DNA of 64,000 nucleotides from CAZDVQ01 sp964508975 (GCA_964508975.1 CAZDVQ010000012.1:28280-92279); one strand, 5' to 3'. Numbered from the stretch's first letter, positions 51,071 to 59,970 are shown. A program made the numbers and translations. The notes: generated by a model not told the origin, from the letters alone.

Positions 51071-52192
51071 ATGAAACAAGATAAACAGTGCGACATCCTG
51101 CTGGTATACGCCGATGAAGACCTCCAAATGGCCCAGGAACTCCTAGACCACATGAAAGTTTTTGAACGCAGTTATGCTGCCCGCTTCTTTCACGAGGCGG
51201 CTTTCGAGCCAGGCGTCGATATAGAGCAAGCTTACCAAGCTGCCATGCATAAAGCCGATATCGTGATGCTTTTGCTCAGTGCTGATTTTATGGCTTCAGA
51301 TTCCTGTTACGCCCGCATGCTACACGCGCTGGGGCTTCACCAACAAGGCCAAACCTTAGCGTTTCCGGTGCTGCTGCGTGATTGTGCCTGGCACGATACG
51401 CCGATTGCCGTGTTGCCGCCCCAACCGCATACCGAAAAATCGATCAATAGTGAAAACTGGAGCTCGGCCGACGAACCTTACCAGCTCATCATGGCCGCTC
51501 TTCGGCCCATGGTACAGTCCTTGTCGGGCCACAAACAGCAAAATCCTGCTACTGTTCCAGCAAAACCGTTTTGGCAAAACCCCAAGTTGCTCGGCGGAAT
51601 AGCTGCCGCTGCATTGCTAGTGTTTGTACTCGTTTGGACTTTAAAGCCCAGTAAACCAGTAGCTGGCCAAGTAGAAGTGCCCACGGGCATGACCGACCCT
51701 CGCGATGGCAAAACCTATCCTACGGTGCAAATTGAAGGTAAAACCTGGATGGCCAAGAACCTCAACTTCCAGATGGATGGTTCGGTAGCCTATGCCGATG
51801 ACCCTTCTAAATCTGAGCAAACGGGTAGGCTCTACACTTGGGAAGCCGCCATCAGGGCATGCCCAAGCGGCTGGCATTTACCCAGCAAGGCAGAATGGAT
51901 GGACTTGGTCTTGGCGGTTGGTGGCACCTTCGATGAAACGGGTATCATTGGCGAACAAGCCTACAAGGCGCTGAGCCCAGGCGGTGGCAGTGGATTTGAG
52001 GCACAAAGAGGCGGTCGCTGGGACTATACCACCAGCACCTACAGCTATTGGGGCCGATATGGTTATTATTGGTCCTCCACGCCTGACAATGCAGCCTTGG
52101 CCTACATGTTTTATTTCTCTGAAACCCGCAAAATGATTTGGGCCACCGATGTCAAGGAGTATAAAATCAGTTGTCGTTGTGTGCAAGATTAA
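51071..52192 (+). CDS. TIR domain - transmembrane helix - FISUMP domain fusion protein
   Basis: 373 residues in three parts. (1) TIR domain ~7-150: DILLVYADEDLQMAQELL, the FHEAAFEPGVDIEQA box, KADIVMLLLSADFMASDSCY and FPVLLRDCAW are close to bacterial TIR proteins of the SPDFLASDYCYDIEM type. In those the glutamate after the CY pair is the NADase catalytic residue; here the segment reads CYARMLHAL, with no glutamate. (2) One transmembrane helix, 173-191 (LLGGIAAAALLVFVLVWTL). (3) A FISUMP (Fibrobacter succinogenes major paralogous) domain, 208-373: DPRDGKTYPTVQIEGKTWMAKNLNF, CPSGWHLPSKAEW, YYWSST and the closing SCRCVQD. The layout implies cytoplasmic TIR and an exported FISUMP sensor/binding head. 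No close neighbours explain it. No signal peptide. Confidence 0.85.
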   Translation: MKQDKQCDILLVYADEDLQMAQELLDHMKVFERSYAARFFHEAAFEPGVDIEQAYQAAMHKADIVMLLLSADFMASDSCYARMLHALGLHQQGQTLAFPVLLRDCAWHDTPIAVLPPQPHTEKSINSENWSSADEPYQLIMAALRPMVQSLSGHKQQNPATVPAKPFWQNPKLLGGIAAAALLVFVLVWTLKPSKPVAGQVEVPTGMTDPRDGKTYPTVQIEGKTWMAKNLNFQMDGSVAYADDPSKSEQTGRLYTWEAAIRACPSGWHLPSKAEWMDLVLAVGGTFDETGIIGEQAYKALSPGGGSGFEAQRGGRWDYTTSTYSYWGRYGYYWSSTPDNAALAYMFYFSETRKMIWATDVKEYKISCRCVQD

Positions 52193-52656
52193 AGCCTCAA
52201 GGCAATAGTGGGTAGCTCCTTTTGGCTGGGTTTAGCCAACGACAGCACCTCGCCGGTTTGCTCGTCTACGTACTCTGCATGGTTAGTTTGTACCTGTTTG
52301 AGTAGGTCTTGATGCACTTTTAGCTTGTTTTTCAAGTCGGTAAGTTGCTGATTTAGTTGAACCCAGGTAGGGTCGGGACTAAAATCATACACCGTGCGTT
52401 TGCCTAGTTTCAGCTCGGCTTGGTCAAACTTAAAATTGTACCGGCCCATAGCCACAGCTTTCGAGAGAGCGGGTTGCTTCAACCGCTCAATCATGGTTTC
52501 AAGGTAGTGGCCGTATCGACGTAGTTCAACAAAAAGTTTCAGCACATCGAATTGCGGATTTTGTAACACATGGTTAATATCGGCGAGGGCCAAGCTTTCA
52601 ATTTCAGCCTTTGAGTATTCCTTGGGTATTTGCCCGAGTTGTTTTAGTTTCGACAT
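52189..52656 (-). CDS. hypothetical coiled protein
   Basis: 155 residues from MSKLKQLGQIPKEYSKAEIE. A longer frame to 52773 exists only because it reads into the GC-rich element, so the internal ATG is used. Mostly helical with likely coiled-coil (LNQQLTDLKNKLKVHQDLLKQVQ), a short strand-rich middle (KFDQAELKLGKRTVYDFSPDPTW) and a C-terminal QTGEVLSLAKPSQKE. Family not recognised. The 3' end overlaps the end of the TIR gene by 4 bases. Confidence 0.7.
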   Translation of the reverse strand: MSKLKQLGQIPKEYSKAEIESLALADINHVLQNPQFDVLKLFVELRRYGHYLETMIERLKQPALSKAVAMGRYNFKFDQAELKLGKRTVYDFSPDPTWVQLNQQLTDLKNKLKVHQDLLKQVQTNHAEYVDEQTGEVLSLAKPSQKELPTIALRL

Positions 52657-52700
52657 AGTATACAGGGTTGAGCTTAGCAGAGATAAGCGTATGTTTAGAT

Positions 52701-52810
52701 TTTGGGCGCTGCGCCCGCTGCGCGGCCGCCGGTCCCTTCCAGGGTTCGCTTTCGCTCCGTGCGCTGCGCGCACCTGCGCCTTCGGCGCAGCCTTCCAGGC
52801 ACCTAGCGCA
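52701..52810 (+). repeat. GC-rich interspersed element, copy 14 (type A)
   Basis: TTTGGGCGCTGCGCCCGCTG, CGGCCGCCGGTCCCTTCC, GGGTTCGCTTTCGCTCCGTG, GCGCTGCGCGCACCTGC, GCCTTCGGCGCAGCC and GGCACCTAGCGCA. It sits between two minus-strand genes. Confidence 0.8.
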
Positions 52811-52866
52811 AGTGATGAGCGGATTTAGATTGAAGTGCGCTAAATCCATAGTCTTAGCTACTATAC

Positions 52867-53871
52867 TCAGTTTTTACTGCTTTCTATTTCCGCCATTAAG
52901 TGTTTGACGGTATCAAGCGGGAGGTTTGTCAGCGTTACGATTTCGTTTAATGGCAAACCGCGTTGTACCAAGTGTTTTACAAACTTTAGGTTAGCCAAAT
53001 GTTGACCCTTTTCAATGCCTTTCTCCATTCCTTTCTCCATTCCTTTCTCTATACCTTTCTCTATACCTTGTACTATACCTTTAGCGATACCCATATCAAT
53101 GAGTTGCTCTGCGGTAGATTTTACTTTAGCTTTCATAGCTTCATCCTTTAGTTTTTGGTAAAAGGTACTGTAAACATAGTTGGGCTCTTGTTTGGCGTTG
53201 TACAACATGTATGTCAGCCATTGCCTGTAGTAATCTGCGTCAAAGCTGAATGAAGATTGACCTGCTTGGTTCCAGGCTTCGGCCATGAGCTCAACCAGGT
53301 TAGGTTCATCAACTTTTGCCAACAGCAGTAGCCCAAGGTAAGGTAACTTATCAAGTTGTTGTGCCAAGTGCTCAAACGACAAGCGCTGTAAGTCAACAAA
53401 GATATAATTAAAATTGGGGACAAATTGTTCCAGCAAGGTTTTTTTGTGGTCAAATAGCTTCTCGAATCCGCCGGGGCTCCACTTCACCTTGCCTTGATAA
53501 ACGAGAATCGGGACTAACGGGCGGAGTTGTTTTCGGCCTTTCACATCTTGTTTCCAGATAGCTAGCATGTACTGCAACATCTGGAACAAGGCATACTTGT
53601 CGCGTTGGCGTTTGTGCTCAAACAGGAAAACAGCGTCCACCGCGCCTTGAGCATAGGGGATAGTCCAAACCACATCACTAAAGCTATGCTTGAGACTCTC
53701 GTCCACGTAGCTGTTGTTGTCCAAGGCCATGCCTTCGAGTTGAAGTTGTTCCAGTAGGTTTTGCGGCAAAACTGTACGCAGAAAGCCTTGTACCAAGTCT
53801 TTGCGTTGAAAACTTGCCTTGAACATCGCATCATGTGGATGATGCTGAAAATCGGTTAATTGAATATCCAC
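52867..53871 (-). CDS. Rpn-family recombination-promoting nuclease / putative transposase (PD-(D/E)XK)
   Basis: 334 residues from the GTG at 53871 (MDIQLTDFQHHPHDAMFKASF). Family features: HHPHDAMFKASFQRKDLVQGFL, the core YVDESLKHSFSDVVWTI, the acidic pair GAVDAVFLFEHKRQRDKYALFQMLQYML (D, then E-x-K of the nuclease fold), RPLVPILVYQG and a C-terminal variable region. That region has tandem GIEKG/GMEKG repeats (about 5 copies) encoded by 12-bp DNA repeats. Rpn proteins cut DNA and stimulate recombination. A TTG at 53922 is also in frame but sits on the promoter motif. Confidence 0.85.
   Translation of the reverse strand: MDIQLTDFQHHPHDAMFKASFQRKDLVQGFLRTVLPQNLLEQLQLEGMALDNNSYVDESLKHSFSDVVWTIPYAQGAVDAVFLFEHKRQRDKYALFQMLQYMLAIWKQDVKGRKQLRPLVPILVYQGKVKWSPGGFEKLFDHKKTLLEQFVPNFNYIFVDLQRLSFEHLAQQLDKLPYLGLLLLAKVDEPNLVELMAEAWNQAGQSSFSFDADYYRQWLTYMLYNAKQEPNYVYSTFYQKLKDEAMKAKVKSTAEQLIDMGIAKGIVQGIEKGIEKGMEKGMEKGIEKGQHLANLKFVKHLVQRGLPLNEIVTLTNLPLDTVKHLMAEIESSKN
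53022..53084. repeat. 12-bp coding tandem repeat inside the Rpn gene
   Basis: TCCTTTCTCCAT / ACCTTTCTCTAT type units repeated about five times encode G-(I/M)-E-K. The unit length is a multiple of three, so copy-number changes keep the frame. Confidence 0.7.
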
Positions 53872-53919
53872 GATACTATCGTTTTTAGTCGTAAAACAAT
53901 ATGTGGATGAAGTGCAGGG

Positions 53920-53927
53920 CAAAGATA
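53920..53927 (-). promoter_or_regulatory. -7 motif TATCTTTG for the Rpn gene
   Basis: Exact TAnnTTTG on the minus strand, 48 bases ahead of the GTG start at 53871; it overlaps an alternative TTG. Confidence 0.5.
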
Positions 53928-54177
53928 TGCGCCCGTTTACAAACGATTTGGAATAAGATATTACGTTTTGTGCTATTTTAGTGCTAATGATTGATTATCA
54001 GGCGTTTGAGGGTATAATATCCTGTAAAAATAATGAACATTGCCTATTATAGTGCACTACAGGGGAACACCTACACTTGTTGAGGTGCATCAGCAAGCGG
54101 AAAAACTCAGGTTTGCGTTTCAAAATTATTCAGTTTGCTCGGCTAATGCATTTTTCCATTTAGCACCTGAGTGCTCA

Positions 54178-54288
54178 TGCGCCAGCGATGTGGAGCGGTG
54201 GCGCAACGCGCCAGACCCGAAGGGGCCGAGCGAATAGCGAGCCGCGCAACGTAGCGACGGCAAGCAACGCGAAGCCGGGGCGCCCAAA
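54178..54288 (-). repeat. GC-rich interspersed element, copy 15 (type B, inverted)
   Basis: GCCAGCGATGTGGAGCGGTG, GCGCAACGCGCCAGACCCG, GGGGCCGAGCGAATAGCGAG and GAAGCCGGGGCGCCCAAAAT, closely matching copy 4 at 11.1 kb. Confidence 0.8.
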
Positions 54289-54303
54289 ATGAATAAGTGA
54301 TTA

Positions 54304-54348
54304 AAAGAACAAATGAAAAAAAGATGAAAAGAACAAATGATTCAATGA
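54304..54348. repeat. short tandem repeat tract, 8-bp period
   Basis: AAAAGAAC, AAATGAAA, AAAAGATG, AAAAGAAC, AAATGATT in register, starting 15 bases after GC-rich copy 15. It is the reverse-complement type of the octamer tract attached to copy 5. Confidence 0.7.
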
Positions 54349-54355
54349 GCTTATC

Positions 54356-55534
54356 TTATCGACTCACCAAACGGTCAATGACCTTGGCGCCGATGAGGTC
54401 GCCCCAGACGTTGATGGTGGTGATGGGGTAATCCCAAAAACGGTCGACCATGACGTATAAACCCAGGTAATACTCGGGGTTGGGGATGCCCATGAGGTTG
54501 ATGACCATGGTCATCATGACGATGCCGCCCGATGGTACGCCCGCCGTGCCCGCCGACGATAATATGATGAGCGTAAACAACAGGGCTTGCTGCGCGAAAC
54601 TGATATCTACACCCGCTAACGACACGAACAACATGGCCAAAATGGCCTGGTACAAGGCCGAACCATCCATGTTGAGGGTAGCGCCCACGGGCAACACGAA
54701 GCCTAGTACTCGCTTGGACACGCCATCGTCCTCAACAACCTTGGTGGAAACCGGCAATGTGGCCGAACTAGATGCCGTGACAAAAGAAACCAACAAGGCT
54801 TGCTTAACCCGCCAGAAATAGGCGAACGGGTTAAATTTACCCACAAATTGGCCAATCAAGGGCAAGGTGATGAACGCGTGGATAAACGCCGCCAAGCCCG
54901 TGGCGATGAAAAAAGATTTTAAGCCCGAAAATATTTGCGCGTCTAAACCCGCCACGGTGCTCCAGACTAGACTCAAAATACCCAAGGGGGCCAGCTTTAA
55001 AATCCAGCCAATGAGCTGCATGATGACATCGTGGAGGGTATCGGCCAAGATGAGCACGGGTTCTTTGCGCTCGGCAGGCATTACCACGAACGATAGGCTA
55101 AATAGAATGGTAAACACTACCACGTGTAGCACCTCGCCGTTGGCTAGTGAACTGAATATGTTGGTGGAAAATATTCGATCAACAAAGTTGAAACCCGCGT
55201 TGATGCCTTCAACCCCGCTCACGGTGGTATCCGTATTGAAGATGAAAAGATTGGCCAAGGTTAAACCCGTAACAACCGCTAATGCACTGGTGATGAGGTA
55301 GTAAACGATAGTTTTGAGGCCCATTTCCTTTAAATCGTTCAAGGATGAAACCTTTGCGATGGCCAAGAAAATAGATAGCACAATCAGCGGCAAAATAAGC
55401 ACCTTGAGCAAGGCCAAGAATATTTTACCCAGGAAAGCCAGGTGCTGCGCCGTGTCGGGCAGAACAAAGCCGAGGAGGACACCCAGGAGCACCGCCGCTA
55501 GGCTGAGCCATTCGCTAATATTACTTTTAAACAT
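54356..55534 (-). CDS. dicarboxylate/amino acid:cation symporter (DAACS)
   Basis: 392 residues with eight or so transmembrane segments and two re-entrant loops. Signatures: FLALLKVLILPLIVLSIFLAI, the serine-rich hairpin FVTASSSATLPVSTKVVEDDGVSKRVLGFVLPVGATLNMDGSALY, and LIILSSAGTAGVPSGGIVMMTMVINLMGIP. This is the GltP/DctA fold, importing C4-dicarboxylates or acidic/neutral amino acids with Na or H. Substrate not determinable. No operon partner. Confidence 0.93.
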   Translation of the reverse strand: MFKSNISEWLSLAAVLLGVLLGFVLPDTAQHLAFLGKIFLALLKVLILPLIVLSIFLAIAKVSSLNDLKEMGLKTIVYYLITSALAVVTGLTLANLFIFNTDTTVSGVEGINAGFNFVDRIFSTNIFSSLANGEVLHVVVFTILFSLSFVVMPAERKEPVLILADTLHDVIMQLIGWILKLAPLGILSLVWSTVAGLDAQIFSGLKSFFIATGLAAFIHAFITLPLIGQFVGKFNPFAYFWRVKQALLVSFVTASSSATLPVSTKVVEDDGVSKRVLGFVLPVGATLNMDGSALYQAILAMLFVSLAGVDISFAQQALLFTLIILSSAGTAGVPSGGIVMMTMVINLMGIPNPEYYLGLYVMVDRFWDYPITTINVWGDLIGAKVIDRLVSR

Positions 55535-55622
55535 ATTGGTAAGCAGGTTGAATTTGAAAGCAGCGTAGAATTGAGTTCAAACATAGATAATATTTTCTAT
55601 TTTGCAGGCAAATTTGAGCAAG

Positions 55623-58523
55623 ATGAAACAGTTGTTGTTGTGTTTATGTGTGTTGGCCCAAGTGGGCATGGAGGCGCAAAAGCTTCAATATCAGCCTTAT
55701 GTAAACCCTATGATTGGCACGGGCGGGCATGGACATACTTTTCCGGGCGCTACCCTACCCTTCGGGATGATCCAGATGAGCCCTGATACCCGCCTGGATG
55801 GCTGGGACGGTTGCTCGGGCTACCACTACGACGATAACTTGATTTACGGTTTTTCGCAAACGCACCTCAGCGGCACAGGTGTATCGGATTACGGCGATGT
55901 ACTGCTGATGCCCGGTTTTGCTGGCACCTCTAGCCTGCTGCCCAGCGAGTTCAAAAGCAACTTTACACACCAGAACGAGCGTGCGCAAGCCGGCGTGTAC
56001 GAGGTATTACTGGATAAATTCAACATCAAAGCCGAGTTAGCAGCCAGCACCCGCTCGGGTATCTATCGTTTTAGCAGCGCTAAAGCCGGAACTTTTAACC
56101 TGCTGCTCGACCTCAACCATCGCGATAAGGTTAACAGCCATAGCTTTGTAAAGATGGACGATTACACCATCGTGGGTTTTAGGTTGTCGCAAGCCTGGGC
56201 CGAGAACCAATATTTGTACTTCTGTATCAAGACATCGCTGCCTATCAAGGATATTAAGTACTACAGCGCCGATGACAAGCTCCTCGGTCCAGATACCCAA
56301 GATGATGCACTGAAGTTTGTACTTGATTTTGGTCCACAAGCCCACAAAAACTTGGAGGTTAAGGTTGGTATATCTGGGGTTAGCACCTTTGGTGCACTAA
56401 ACAACTTGAAAGCAGAGGTTGACAAACTGGATTACGAAACGGTAAAAACAAAGGCTATTGAAACCTGGGACAAAGCCCTGTCGAAAATTGATATCAAAGC
56501 CGATAACCCAGAACAGCGCAGTATTTTTTACACGGCCTTGTACCATACCATGTTGCAGCCCAACATCTACTCGGATGTAGATGGCCGTTACCGTGGCCGA
56601 GATTTGCAAGTCCACAACAGTGATCACGACTACTACACGGTATTCTCGCTTTGGGATACCTACCGGGCGGCACACCCGCTGTACAACTTGATAGAACCAG
56701 AGCGGAACTTGAACTTTATCAAAACCATGTTGCTGCAATACCAGCAAGGTGGAACCCTGCCAGTTTGGGAGTTGTCCAGCAACGAAACTGGCTGTATGAT
56801 TGGCTACCACAGCGTACCCGTAATTGTAGATGCCTATATCAAGGGCATCAAAGGCTTTGACGAAAAACTGGCCTTGGAGGCCATGATGCACAGCTCGAAT
56901 CTGGATCATTTGGGTTTGGCCTCGTACAAAGCGCATGGTTTTATTCCGGTAGAAGAAGAGTCAGAATCCGTATCGAAAACCTTGGAATATGCCTATGACG
57001 ATTGGTGTATTGCCAAGTTTGCAGCGCAGACCGGTTTATCGCCCGCTGCTTACGAAGCGTATTCCATCCGTTCTGAATCGTGGAAAAACCTATTTGACCC
57101 GCAGGGCCAGTTTTTCCGCGCCCGCATGCACAACAAGTTTTTCGAGCCGTTCGACCCCTTCGAGGTGAACTTTAACTATACCGAGGCCAACGCGTGGCAA
57201 TACCGTTTTTATGTGCCACAAGACATCGAAACGCTGGTGGATTACCACGGGGGTAAAATTGGCTTTGAGTTTAACCTAGACGAGTTATTTACTGCCGACC
57301 AGGCCACCACAGGCCGTAATCAAGCCGATATTACAGGCCTTATTGGCCAGTACGCCCACGGTAACGAGCCAAGCCACCACATGGCCTACCTGTATAACTA
57401 CACCACCGCACCGCATAAGAGCCAGTTGTTCCTGACTAAAATCATGGATGAACAATACCGCAATGCTCCAGATGGATTGAGTGGGAACGAAGACTGTGGA
57501 CAAATGTCGGCCTGGTATATTTTCAGCAGCCTGGGCTTTTACCCAGTTTGCCCGGGTAGCCCATATTACGAAATTGGCAGGCCGTTTTTTGAATCGGCTA
57601 GTATCAAATTACCCAATGGCAAAATCCTAGACATCAAGGCTTTGAACCACGGTCCCAACAACAAGTACATACAATCCATTACCATCGACGGTGAGCGGTT
57701 CAACTCAACAAAATTCCACCACGAAACCTTGATGGCTGGCGGAACGATAAGCTTTACCATGGGCCCAGAGCCCAGCGAATGGGGTGTAAAAGACTTTGAA
57801 AGTCCACTCAATCAAGCCAAAATAACAGCCATTCCCTTTATTGCCAAAGGCGATTTAGGCTTTGTAAACCAAACCACCGTGAGCCTAGGCCATGTATCCA
57901 AAAGGGCTAAAATCTTTTACAGCTTGAATGGTGCTGTATTTAAGCAGTATAAAACACCCTTTGTCATCAATCAGAATACCGAGTTGGCCATTTATGCCGA
58001 GCTCGATGGCATGAAAAGCAATACCTATATATCCCAGTTCAGGGCCATAGATGGTAGTATCAACATCGACATTCAGGCCCAGTATGCCAACCAGTATGCA
58101 GGTATCGGACAACGCACACTGATTGATGGTCTCAAAGGCACCAAGGATTTCAGGACAGGTGCTTGGCAAGGCTTTTTTAACCAAGACGTAAGCCTTGTGG
58201 TTGATTTAGGCCAAACGAAAAACCTAAAAAGTATAAGCGTAGGTGCTTTACACGATCAAAAAAGCTGGATATTCCTCCCCCGTTCGGTAGATTTTTACCA
58301 ATCGATGGATGGCGTAAACTTCAGTCTGATCGGTACCGTTAGCCACGACAAAGATGTGAACAGCAATGAAGCCTTACTCTACGACTTTAAGCTGGAACAA
58401 GCCATTAACGCCCGCTATATCAAGTTGGTAGCCCGTAATGCTGGCCCACTACCAGCCTGGCATATCGGCCACGGCCCCGAAGGTTTCACCTGGATTTTCT
58501 TAGATGAAATTGAATTCAATTAA
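55623..58523 (+). CDS. secreted GH92 alpha-mannosidase with C-terminal discoidin-like domain
   Basis: 966 residues from MKQLLLCLCVLAQVGMEAQ (signal peptide); an upstream TTG at 55602 is less likely. N-terminal beta-sandwich with VNPMIGTGGHGHTFPGATLPFGM, SGYHYDD, FSQTHLSGTG. The (alpha/alpha)6 domain follows with WDTYRAAHPLYNLI, LPVWELSSNETGCMIGYHSVPV and GNEDCGQMSAWYIFSSLGFYP, all diagnostic of GH92. Then come a chitobiase-like beta domain (~760-830) and an F5/8 type C (discoidin) carbohydrate-binding domain (~840-966). GH92 enzymes release mannose from alpha-mannosides of glycoproteins in a calcium-dependent way. The sugar permease gene follows on the same strand. Confidence 0.94.
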   Translation: MKQLLLCLCVLAQVGMEAQKLQYQPYVNPMIGTGGHGHTFPGATLPFGMIQMSPDTRLDGWDGCSGYHYDDNLIYGFSQTHLSGTGVSDYGDVLLMPGFAGTSSLLPSEFKSNFTHQNERAQAGVYEVLLDKFNIKAELAASTRSGIYRFSSAKAGTFNLLLDLNHRDKVNSHSFVKMDDYTIVGFRLSQAWAENQYLYFCIKTSLPIKDIKYYSADDKLLGPDTQDDALKFVLDFGPQAHKNLEVKVGISGVSTFGALNNLKAEVDKLDYETVKTKAIETWDKALSKIDIKADNPEQRSIFYTALYHTMLQPNIYSDVDGRYRGRDLQVHNSDHDYYTVFSLWDTYRAAHPLYNLIEPERNLNFIKTMLLQYQQGGTLPVWELSSNETGCMIGYHSVPVIVDAYIKGIKGFDEKLALEAMMHSSNLDHLGLASYKAHGFIPVEEESESVSKTLEYAYDDWCIAKFAAQTGLSPAAYEAYSIRSESWKNLFDPQGQFFRARMHNKFFEPFDPFEVNFNYTEANAWQYRFYVPQDIETLVDYHGGKIGFEFNLDELFTADQATTGRNQADITGLIGQYAHGNEPSHHMAYLYNYTTAPHKSQLFLTKIMDEQYRNAPDGLSGNEDCGQMSAWYIFSSLGFYPVCPGSPYYEIGRPFFESASIKLPNGKILDIKALNHGPNNKYIQSITIDGERFNSTKFHHETLMAGGTISFTMGPEPSEWGVKDFESPLNQAKITAIPFIAKGDLGFVNQTTVSLGHVSKRAKIFYSLNGAVFKQYKTPFVINQNTELAIYAELDGMKSNTYISQFRAIDGSINIDIQAQYANQYAGIGQRTLIDGLKGTKDFRTGAWQGFFNQDVSLVVDLGQTKNLKSISVGALHDQKSWIFLPRSVDFYQSMDGVNFSLIGTVSHDKDVNSNEALLYDFKLEQAINARYIKLVARNAGPLPAWHIGHGPEGFTWIFLDEIEFN

Positions 58524-58607
58524 TTGTTAATTATTGATTATTAATTATTAGGGTTATTTTTTCACGTTTGCTTATACCTACCACTTAATACTTATACTGT
58601 CGCGCGG

Positions 58608-58639
58608 AACACCTAACACCTAACACCTAATACCTAATC
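58608..58639. repeat. short tandem repeat, 7-bp period (AACACCT x4)
   Basis: AACACCT, AACACCT, AACACCT, AATACCT, AATC in register, three bases before the permease start codon. Confidence 0.75.
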
Positions 58640-58641
58640 AT

Positions 58642-59970
58642 ATGCGTAGCTTCGCTTTTGCCACCTTAACCAGTTTGTTTTTCATCTGGGGTTTATTAAC
58701 CTCGTTTAACGACATCTTGGTGCCGCACCTCAAAGCATCGCTGGAACTAAACCACCAGCAAGCGCAATTGGTGCAGTTCTTCTTTTTCGGGGCTTACTTT
58801 ATCATGAGTTTCCCGGCAGGTATGATATTGAAGAAAATTGGCTACCAACGAGCTATTGTATTAGCGTTGGGTATTATGGCATTGGGCACTTTCATGTTTT
58901 ACCCAGCGTCAATTATGCGGGTATACGGCATGTTTTTGTTGGCTTTGTTTATCTTGGCCACGGGCATAACCATATTGCAAGTAGCTGCCAACCCTTATGT
59001 AGCCGTGTTGGGCCCCGAGCAATCGTCGGCGGCACGACTGAACCTCGCGCAGGGTTTCAACTCCATCGGGCATACCATCGCCCCGATGATAGGAGCGGCC
59101 TACATTTTACAGGAAGGTGCTAAACCCGCTTTAGAGACCGTACAAGTGCCTTATATCGTGTTGGCCTTAATCATGGCAGGCTTGGCCTTGGCTTTTAGCT
59201 TTATCAAATTGCCCAACATTGAATATGCCGAAAGCAGCAACGAGGGCTTTCAACTGAAAAATTACCCTGGCTTATACTTGGGCATGATAGCCATATTCTG
59301 TTACGTGGGCGCTGAAATCAGCATCGGGAGCTTCATCGTGGAGTACTTTACTACTGAGGAAAGTCTCATGTTGCCGCGCAAAGTAGCTGGGGCTTATGTT
59401 TCATACTATTGGGGCGGTGCCATGGTGGGCAGGTTCTTGGGCGCCATTTCGTTGTCGGAAAACTTAAAACCGCAAGACAAAAACACCTACATGATGGGCG
59501 TAACCGGCTTAGCTATCAGCGTGGTGAGTATCAGCAATTGGACAACCGGCAACGATTGGCAACAAGTACTCGGTTTTGGTATCATGCTTGTGATCAATTA
59601 CCTAGCCTTTGCATTCGGGGGTAAAACGGCATCTAAACAACTCACCTTGTTTGCGATTATCTGTGCTAGTTTGTTGATTTTGAGCATGTTTGGCCAAGGC
59701 TTGTACATATTATGGCCCATTTTGGCTATCGGCTTGTTCAACTCCATCATGTGGTCAAACATATTCACTTTGGCCATTCAAGGCTTAAAACAATACGCAG
59801 GCTACGGCTCTTCCTTGTTGGTCATGATGATAGCGGGCGGGGCCATAATACCCTTGATACAAGGTTTTGCCGCCGACCAGCTCAGCGTTAAGTATTCGTT
59901 CCTTGTTCCATTCTTAGCCTATCTTTATCTGGCCTGGTATGGCAGACGCGTACACAAAGCAGAAATTTAG
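58642..59970 (+). CDS. MFS sugar permease (FucP/GluP-like)
   Basis: 442 residues, about 12 transmembrane helices. The N-terminus FATLTSLFFIWGLLTSFNDILVPHLK and QLVQFFFFGAYFIMSFPAGMILKKIGYQ are typical of the fucose:H symporter / glucose-galactose transporter branch, as are VAANPYVAVLGP, the AARLNLAQGFNSIGHTIAP loop and GLFNSIMWSNIFTLAIQGL. Probably takes up the sugar released by the adjacent GH92 mannosidase (mannose; inference). Start ATG at 58642 right after the heptamer tract. Confidence 0.9.
   Translation: MRSFAFATLTSLFFIWGLLTSFNDILVPHLKASLELNHQQAQLVQFFFFGAYFIMSFPAGMILKKIGYQRAIVLALGIMALGTFMFYPASIMRVYGMFLLALFILATGITILQVAANPYVAVLGPEQSSAARLNLAQGFNSIGHTIAPMIGAAYILQEGAKPALETVQVPYIVLALIMAGLALAFSFIKLPNIEYAESSNEGFQLKNYPGLYLGMIAIFCYVGAEISIGSFIVEYFTTEESLMLPRKVAGAYVSYYWGGAMVGRFLGAISLSENLKPQDKNTYMMGVTGLAISVVSISNWTTGNDWQQVLGFGIMLVINYLAFAFGGKTASKQLTLFAIICASLLILSMFGQGLYILWPILAIGLFNSIMWSNIFTLAIQGLKQYAGYGSSLLVMMIAGGAIIPLIQGFAADQLSVKYSFLVPFLAYLYLAWYGRRVHKAEI

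Larger units (their letters stand above)
53872..54355. other. intergenic region of about 480 bp
   Basis: Contains the Rpn promoter motif, about 240 bp of AT-rich sequence with no supported gene, GC-rich copy 15 (54178-54288) and an octamer tract (54304-54348). Confidence 0.6.

Noticed and set aside
54040..54237. Open frame of 65 codons between Rpn and the symporter genes
   Set aside because: Runs into the GC-rich element, no recognisable features, no promoter.
58608..58639. Telomere-like AACACCT repeat
   Set aside because: Only four heptamers inside a circular-chromosome type context with genes on both sides; it fits the general heptamer tract class.
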